Source: Pseudomonadota bacterium
Lineage (GTDB): Bacteria > Pseudomonadota > Gammaproteobacteria > Steroidobacterales > Steroidobacteraceae
NCBI GenBank assembly: GCA_025360865.1
Contig: JANYBG010000254.1
Location: 1 to 38,711 of the forward strand
Direction: 5' to 3'
DNA length: 38,711 bases
In this document: positions 34,379 to 38,711 of the stretch, piece after piece
How the letters are laid out: each line of letters starts with the position of its first letter
Numbering within the stretch: position 1 is the first letter of the stretch
Notes under the pieces: model-generated
Seen by the model: only the letters and a program-made list of their open reading frames with translations
The model's database searches: none
Told to the model about the DNA's origin: nothing
Translations under genes and position numbers: made by a program

Positions 34379-35689
34379 CTACGTGGACCCGGCGGCCTCG
34401 GCGTCGTCGTCCTCATCCCCGTCTGGTTCATGTCCTGGAATGTCCGCCTCACGCAGCGCCTGCAGGCCGGGCATCGTGTCGGCGAGCGTATTGCGCGCGC
34501 GCGCGGCTCGCTCGTCGACATAGATCAGCTCGTGCTTGCCGATCAGCACGACGTCGCCGTCGTTCAGAAGGTGGCGGCGTACGCGGTTGGACTTGACGAA
34601 TATGCCGTTGGTGCTGTTGAGGTCCTCGACCACGCACGAGTGGGTCGTGGTTATGACCTGGCAGTGATGACGGCTGATAAAGCGGCTGTCGATGTGCACG
34701 TCGTTGTCCGGTGTGCGCCCGACGATCACTCGTCCGGTGCGCAACGGGATCTCCTGCACGGTGCGACCGTCGGTCGCCACGAGGAGTCGCGCCAGCGCCG
34801 GGCGGCCATCGGCGCTGTTGACCGGTGGCGGCGGCGCGCGCCGGTCCGCTTCAGCCGCGTGGTGACGCGGGCGATGCGCGAAGTCGACCCACTGTAATTC
34901 CTGCACCGCGCTGTCGATGTCCGCGCGCGTGACTGTATCGCGATCCGCCGTGAAGGCGGCCATCATCGCCGTGTCACACAGCGTGTTGATCAGCCGTGGC
35001 ACCCCGCCGCAATAGCGGTAGATCTGGGGGAAGGTATCCGGCGTGAACAGCGCGCGGTCACCGGCGCCGGCGACTTCCAGGCGGTGCTGGATGTAGGCGC
35101 TGGATTCGGCCTCGGTGAGCGTCTGCAGGTGGAAGCGCAGGCGCACGCGCTGCGTGAGCTGCTCAAGCTGCGGGTTGTCGAGCTTGTCACTGAGTTCCGG
35201 CTGCCCGGCGAGAATTATCCGCAGCACCTTCTCCTTGGTCGTCTCGACCCCGGAGAGCATGCGAATCTCCTCCAGCACGCGCATGGTGAGGTTCTGCGCC
35301 TCGTCCACGATGAGCAGCACGCGCCGGCCCGCGGCGTACTGCTCGATGAGGAAGTTGTTGAGGGTGCTGATGAGCTCGGCCTTGCGCATCTTGAAAGGCG
35401 AGAACCCGAATTGCACCAGGACCGCCTGCAGGAAGTCGATCGCCGAGACCTGCGTCTGGTTGATTTGCGCCACCACCACGTCGGTGGGAACCTCCTTGAG
35501 GAAGGATTCGATCAGCGTGGTCTTGCCCGAGCCGATCTCACCGGTGATCACCACGAAACCGTCGGTGAACCAGATCGTCGACTCCATGTACGCCTTGGCG
35601 CGCGCATGCTGCTTGGACAGGTACAGGAATTGCGGGTCCGGGCTGAGCCGGAAAGGCAGTTCCTTGAGTTTGAAGGGTTCCAGGTACAT
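34379..35689 (-). CDS. ExeA/GspA-like AAA ATPase with C-terminal FHA domain
   Basis: A 436-residue predicted cytoplasmic ATPase. The N-terminus (MYLEPFKLKELPFRLSPD) and Walker A GEIGSGKTT (residues 50-58), Walker B VLLIVDEAQN (near 125) and CGGVPRLINTLCDTAM (near 225) match the ExeA/GspA AAA group, which helps type II secretion or pilus assembly. Residues 319-393 form an FHA domain with GRTPDNDVHI, SRHHCQV and LNSTNGIFV, the phosphothreonine-binding layout. The tail is acidic. No membrane helix or peptidoglycan-binding domain is seen, unlike classical ExeA. It follows purK by 18 bases. No kinase, phosphatase or secretion genes are nearby, so function is open. Confidence 0.85.
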   Translation of the reverse strand: MYLEPFKLKELPFRLSPDPQFLYLSKQHARAKAYMESTIWFTDGFVVITGEIGSGKTTLIESFLKEVPTDVVVAQINQTQVSAIDFLQAVLVQFGFSPFKMRKAELISTLNNFLIEQYAAGRRVLLIVDEAQNLTMRVLEEIRMLSGVETTKEKVLRIILAGQPELSDKLDNPQLEQLTQRVRLRFHLQTLTEAESSAYIQHRLEVAGAGDRALFTPDTFPQIYRYCGGVPRLINTLCDTAMMAAFTADRDTVTRADIDSAVQELQWVDFAHRPRHHAAEADRRAPPPPVNSADGRPALARLLVATDGRTVQEIPLRTGRVIVGRTPDNDVHIDSRFISRHHCQVITTTHSCVVEDLNSTNGIFVKSNRVRRHLLNDGDVVLIGKHELIYVDERAARARNTLADTMPGLQALREADIPGHEPDGDEDDDAEAAGST

Positions 35690-35707
35690 GGCGGCTCGCG
35701 ACCGATG

Positions 35708-36814
35708 TTACGGGAAGCGAACGCCGCCGGCCAAATCCTTCAATACGCGCAGCGTTCGGGCGTCGCGGCGGGCCGCGGAGGCCTCTACGAGCGTGCAGTG
35801 ACCCACTTTCCGGCCCGGCCGGGGCTTCTTGCCGTAGTCATGAAGGTGCAGGCCCGGCTGCTTAAGTAACTCCGCCCGCCGCGGGATGGCGCCAATGAGG
35901 TTCACCATGCCGCTGTGACCCAATGCCTTGGTGCTACCCAGCGGCAGGTCAAGTATGGCCCGCAGATGATTTTCGAACTGACTGGTGGCGGCGCCCTCGA
36001 TGGTCCAGTGACCGGAGTTGTGCACGCGGGGCGCCATCTCGTTGGCGATCAGGCGGCCGCGGCGCACAAAGAACTCGATCGTCAAGATGCCGGTGTAACG
36101 GAAGTGTCGCAGGACGCGGCGCAGGTAACCGGCCGCGAGGCGCTGCCACGGGGCCGGCCCGTACGGGGCGCGCGTGACGCGCAGAATTCCCTGCGCGTGC
36201 ACGTTGCCACACAACGGATAGACGGCGATCTGCCCGCTGACGCTGCGTGCGCCGATGATCGACACTTCGCAATCAAACGGCACCAATTCCTCGTAGATCA
36301 GCGGCGCGTCGCCCAGTCGCTCCCACCCACGGGCGGCATCGGCGACCGTGCGCACCACGGCCTGGCCCTTGCCGTCGTAGCCGAGCCTGCGGGTCTTGAG
36401 CACACCGGGCAGGCCGATGGCGGTGATCGCGCGCCCCAGCTGGGCGCGCGAGCTGACAGCGGCCCAGCGCGTGGTCGGGATTCCCAATCGCTCGAAGAGG
36501 CGCTTCTCAGCGACCCGATCCTGCGCGGCCGCGAGGGCGGCGGCCGGGGGACAGATGCGCGCTCCGTGCGCGCGCGTGATGGAGCGCAGGCTCTCGCCCG
36601 GGACATTCTCCCAGTCGAAGGTAACGACCTCGCAGCGCCGCGCCAGGCGCACGAGCAGCGTGCGATCGGTGAACTCGCCGTTGAGCAGTGGGGCGACCTG
36701 CCCGGCCGGCGCGTCGGGCGCGGGGTCCAGGCACAGGAAATCAAGTCCGAGGGGATAACCCGCCAACGCGAGCATGCGGCCGAGCTGGCCAGCGCCCACG
36801 ATGCCGACGGTCAT
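35708..36814 (-). CDS. purK: N5-carboxyaminoimidazole ribonucleotide synthase PurK
   Basis: ATP-grasp enzyme of purine synthesis, which makes N5-CAIR from AIR, bicarbonate and ATP. The 368-residue protein begins [23 protein letters not shown]. It carries [51 protein letters not shown] and the metal-binding [27 protein letters not shown] in segments. Length is near the 355 of E. coli. The ATG overlaps the purE stop (ATGA). Confidence 0.96.
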   Translation of the reverse strand: MTVGIVGAGQLGRMLALAGYPLGLDFLCLDPAPDAPAGQVAPLLNGEFTDRTLLVRLARRCEVVTFDWENVPGESLRSITRAHGARICPPAAALAAAQDRVAEKRLFERLGIPTTRWAAVSSRAQLGRAITAIGLPGVLKTRRLGYDGKGQAVVRTVADAARGWERLGDAPLIYEELVPFDCEVSIIGARSVSGQIAVYPLCGNVHAQGILRVTRAPYGPAPWQRLAAGYLRRVLRHFRYTGILTIEFFVRRGRLIANEMAPRVHNSGHWTIEGAATSQFENHLRAILDLPLGSTKALGHSGMVNLIGAIPRRAELLKQPGLHLHDYGKKPRPGRKVGHCTLVEASAARRDARTLRVLKDLAGGVRFP

Positions 36815-37311
36815 GTGCGCGAGATGGCGCGCGGATCGGGATGGCCGAGCACGCCCGCGGTCTGGCGTTCACGGAATGCCTCGACCGCGGCGGCGATCGC
36901 GGGGTACTTGTTCGCGAGGATGGCGGCCGCGCAGAGCGCCGCGTTGGTGGCGCCCGCGGCGCCGATGGCGAACGTCGCCACGGGCACGCCCGCGGGCATC
37001 TGCACGATGGAAAGCAGCGAGTCGAGGCCGCCCAGAGTCTTCGACTGCACGGGCACGCCGAGCACTGGCAGAGGTGTCTTGGCCGCGGCCATGCCCGGCA
37101 GGTGCGCCGCGCCCCCGGCGCCGGCGATCAGCACTTCCAACCCGCGCGCCCGCGCGCCCGCGGCGTACTCGAACAACAGATCAGGGGTGCGGTGCGCCGA
37201 CACAATCCGCACCTCGTAGGGCACGGCGAGCTGGTCCAGAATCTCCGCGGCGGACTGCATCGTCTCCCAGTCGGAGCCTGAGCCCATGATGATGCCAACA
37301 AGCGCTTTCAT
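36811..37311 (-). CDS. purE: N5-carboxyaminoimidazole ribonucleotide mutase PurE
   Basis: Class I PurE that converts N5-CAIR to CAIR in purine synthesis; cytoplasmic octamer in the family. The 166-residue protein has [38 protein letters not shown] and [35 protein letters not shown] in order, complete for the active site. The ATG at 37311 shares a base with the darP stop. The frame is open further upstream but overlaps darP. The purE stop overlaps purK, so the two are coupled. Confidence 0.97.
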   Translation of the reverse strand: MKALVGIIMGSGSDWETMQSAAEILDQLAVPYEVRIVSAHRTPDLLFEYAAGARARGLEVLIAGAGGAAHLPGMAAAKTPLPVLGVPVQSKTLGGLDSLLSIVQMPAGVPVATFAIGAAGATNAALCAAAILANKYPAIAAAVEAFRERQTAGVLGHPDPRAISRT

Positions 37312-37838
37312 CACGACATTGTAGCGAACAATGCCCGCAAAGCGCGAAACAGCTCCCGGGACGCCGGCCCCGCTGCCTGGATCCGCGCGCGTTCGGTCTG
37401 CGCCGAACTGACACGCAGCGTCCACTCGCGCGCGTCGATCTCCGGGCGCCAGCGCTTAAGGTCCTCCAGGGCGGGGGCGCCCTCGGAAACCAGCCGATCG
37501 CGCCATGATTCGACGCGCTTGAAGCGCTCGGTCGCCTGCGCATCCAGCTGGCTGCGCGCGCCGAGCAGGGCGCGGATGGGTTCCGGGTCCACATCGCGCA
37601 TGAGCTTGCCGATGTACTGGCGCTGCCGGGCTCCGGCGGCACGGCTGTTGATCGTGCGGGCGGCACGGATCGCATCCTTGAGCTTCTCGGGCAGGTCAAG
37701 CTCCTGAAGCTGGGCCTCGCGCAGCTGCACCAGTTCCACCCCCAGGTCCTGCGCGGCCTGCGCGGCGCGCTTACGCGCGCTCTTGCTCGGACGTTCCGGC
37801 GCCTCGTCCTCAACCTCGTCCTCGGGTTCGTGGCTCAC
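37311..37838 (-). CDS. darP: Ribosome biogenesis factor DarP (YjgA family)
   Basis: A 175-residue protein of the DUF615/YjgA family, associated with 50S subunit assembly. It begins with GTG, after GAGAGA, and has an acidic start ([23 protein letters not shown]). The conserved [37 protein letters not shown] block follows in pieces, then helical segments. In E. coli yjgA lies divergent next to pmbA, the same layout as here. Its stop shares one base with the purE ATG (TGATG), so darP, purE and purK likely form one operon. Confidence 0.92.
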   Translation of the reverse strand: MSHEPEDEVEDEAPERPSKSARKRAAQAAQDLGVELVQLREAQLQELDLPEKLKDAIRAARTINSRAAGARQRQYIGKLMRDVDPEPIRALLGARSQLDAQATERFKRVESWRDRLVSEGAPALEDLKRWRPEIDAREWTLRVSSAQTERARIQAAGPASRELFRALRALFATMS

Positions 37839-37887
37839 TTAAGTCTCTCTCGCGGCCGATCGCGGCCGTTGAAATCCGTCTGGCTGG

Positions 37888-37893
37888 TACAAT
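37888..37893 (+). promoter_or_regulatory. Possible -10 element upstream of pmbA
   Basis: TACAAT matches the sigma-70 -10 consensus at five of six positions, about 30 bases before the pmbA ATG in the 87-base divergent spacer. No good -35 is found at the right distance (TTGAAA at 37870-37875 is only 12 bases upstream), so the call is weak. Confidence 0.3.
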
Positions 37894-37925
37894 TTAAGCC
37901 TAACCCAGCTCGCTAATCACGCACG

Positions 37926-38711
37926 ATGCAACAACCGCACACCGACCAGGCCTCCGGACCGCTCCAGGACGTCGCCAGCCTCGCGCTGGAGGAGGCGCGA
38001 CGCCAGGGCGCCTCCCAAAGCGAGGCGGACGTCTCGACGAGCCAGGGCCTCTCGGTCAGCGTGCGCCTGGGAGAGGTCGACACGATCGAGTACCAGCGCG
38101 ACCGCGGGCTCGCGGTGACCGTTTATTTCGGCAAGCGCAAGGGCTCCGCGAGCACCGCCGACCTGGCCGCCGCGGCGGTGCGCGAGACGGTAGAGAAGGC
38201 CTGCGCCATCGCCCGCTATACGGCCGAGGATCCCTATGCGGGACTGGCCGAGCCTGAAACCCTGGCGCGGCGGATACCCGACCTCGACCTGGACCACGCG
38301 TGGGATCTCTCGCCGGAACGCGCCATCGAGCTGGCGCGCGAGTGCGAGGCGGGGGGACTTGCCGTGGATGCGCGTGTCAGCAATTCGGAAGGCGGCTCGG
38401 TCAACACACAGCGCAGCACCGGCGTGTACGGGAATTCGCTGGGTTTCCTGGGTGGCTACTCGGCCACGAGCCATTCCGTCAGCTGCTCGCTCATAGCCCA
38501 GCAGGGCGATGACATGCAGCGCGACCACTGGTACACCGTGGCGCGTGACCCCGCCGAGCTCGAAGGCGCCACGAGCATTGGCCGCATCGCCGGTGAGCGC
38601 GCGCTGGCGCGTCTTGGCGCGCAGCGCCTCACCACGCGCAAGGCGCCGGTCGCCTTCGCCCCAGACGTGGCGCGGGGCCTGTTCCGCCACTTCGTGGGCG
38701 CGATCAGCGGT
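37926..38711 (+). CDS. pmbA: Metalloprotease subunit PmbA/TldE (3' end missing)
   Basis: Partner of TldD; TldE lacks the zinc site and forms a heterodimer with TldD that processes peptides, named for maturation of microcin B17. The first 262 codons are present and the frame is open to the last base. Visible blocks are ADVSTSQGLSVSVRLGEVDTIEYQRDRGLAVTVYFGKRKGSAST, spread over residues ~35-78, and AEDPYAGLAEPE, VSNSEGGSVNTQRS, DHWYTVARD and GERALARLGAQRLTTRKAPVAFAPDVARGLF. It is divergent from darP, as in E. coli. Confidence 0.95.
   Translation, partial: MQQPHTDQASGPLQDVASLALEEARRQGASQSEADVSTSQGLSVSVRLGEVDTIEYQRDRGLAVTVYFGKRKGSASTADLAAAAVRETVEKACAIARYTAEDPYAGLAEPETLARRIPDLDLDHAWDLSPERAIELARECEAGGLAVDARVSNSEGGSVNTQRSTGVYGNSLGFLGGYSATSHSVSCSLIAQQGDDMQRDHWYTVARDPAELEGATSIGRIAGERALARLGAQRLTTRKAPVAFAPDVARGLFRHFVGAISG

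Noticed and set aside
35915-37219. 434-codon open frame on the + strand opposite purK and purE
   Set aside because: Antisense of two complete conserved genes; no ribosome binding site or domain.
1-38711. CRISPR array, tRNA or rRNA gene, insertion sequence or prophage
   Set aside because: No spaced direct repeats, cloverleaf-like segments, transposase or phage genes, or terminal inverted repeats were seen; genes are tightly packed and conserved throughout.

Overview
The window is high-GC DNA from a bacterial chromosome, almost certainly a gammaproteobacterium. Protein families, gene order and the short stop/start overlaps support this. The order miaB-phoH-ybeY-corC-lnt ... leuS-lptE-holA-nadD-rsfS-rlmH-maf-rng-nit-tldD with darP/pmbA nearby resembles Xanthomonadales-like lineages. 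Genus cannot be told from the sequence alone. About 41 protein genes are supported. No tRNA, rRNA, CRISPR array, insertion sequence, prophage or attachment site was found. No stretch over 300 bases lacks a gene; the longest gaps are about 200 bases (6236-6430, 15861-16059).

Layout. (1) 1-4310, + strand: end of the spc operon (secY, cut by the window edge; rpmJ) and the alpha operon (rpsM, rpsK, rpsD, rpoA, rplQ), with strong hairpins in the two longer spacers. (2) 4311-7367: mscL, prolidase pepQ (- strand), an Ala-rich small lipoprotein with a clear terminator, and a GNAT acetyltransferase. (3) 7318-13632: an iron/metal block. A - strand feoA-feoB-small Cys protein operon lies behind a Fur-like box, followed by uvrA (- strand). 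Divergent from uvrA is a His-rich PadR regulator resembling the nickel/iron sensor NfeR (YqjI), with a palindrome over its own promoter. (4) 13811-15860: ssb converging on a helical-repeat lipoprotein. (5) 16060-22905: miaB-phoH-ybeY-corC-lnt followed by a Do-family protease, a tight + strand operon for tRNA modification, RNA processing and envelope quality control. (6) 22911-33788: leuS, lptE, a HExxH protein, holA, nadD, rsfS, rlmH, maf, rng, a nitrilase-family amidase and tldD. The large envelope gene yhdP, usually between rng and the amidase, is absent here. (7) 33908-34374: two small ORFs. (8) 34379-37838, - strand: darP-purE-purK and an ExeA-like ATPase carrying an FHA domain. (9) 37926 to the end: pmbA/tldE, partner of tldD, cut by the edge.

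Most of the window is conserved housekeeping DNA, and I do not see a clear new defence, mobile or biosynthetic system. The most interesting parts are the metal-regulation block (feo operon and NfeR-like sensor), the AAA-FHA protein coupled to purine genes, the HExxH protein between lptE and holA, the missing yhdP, and basic disordered tails on L17 and RsfS.
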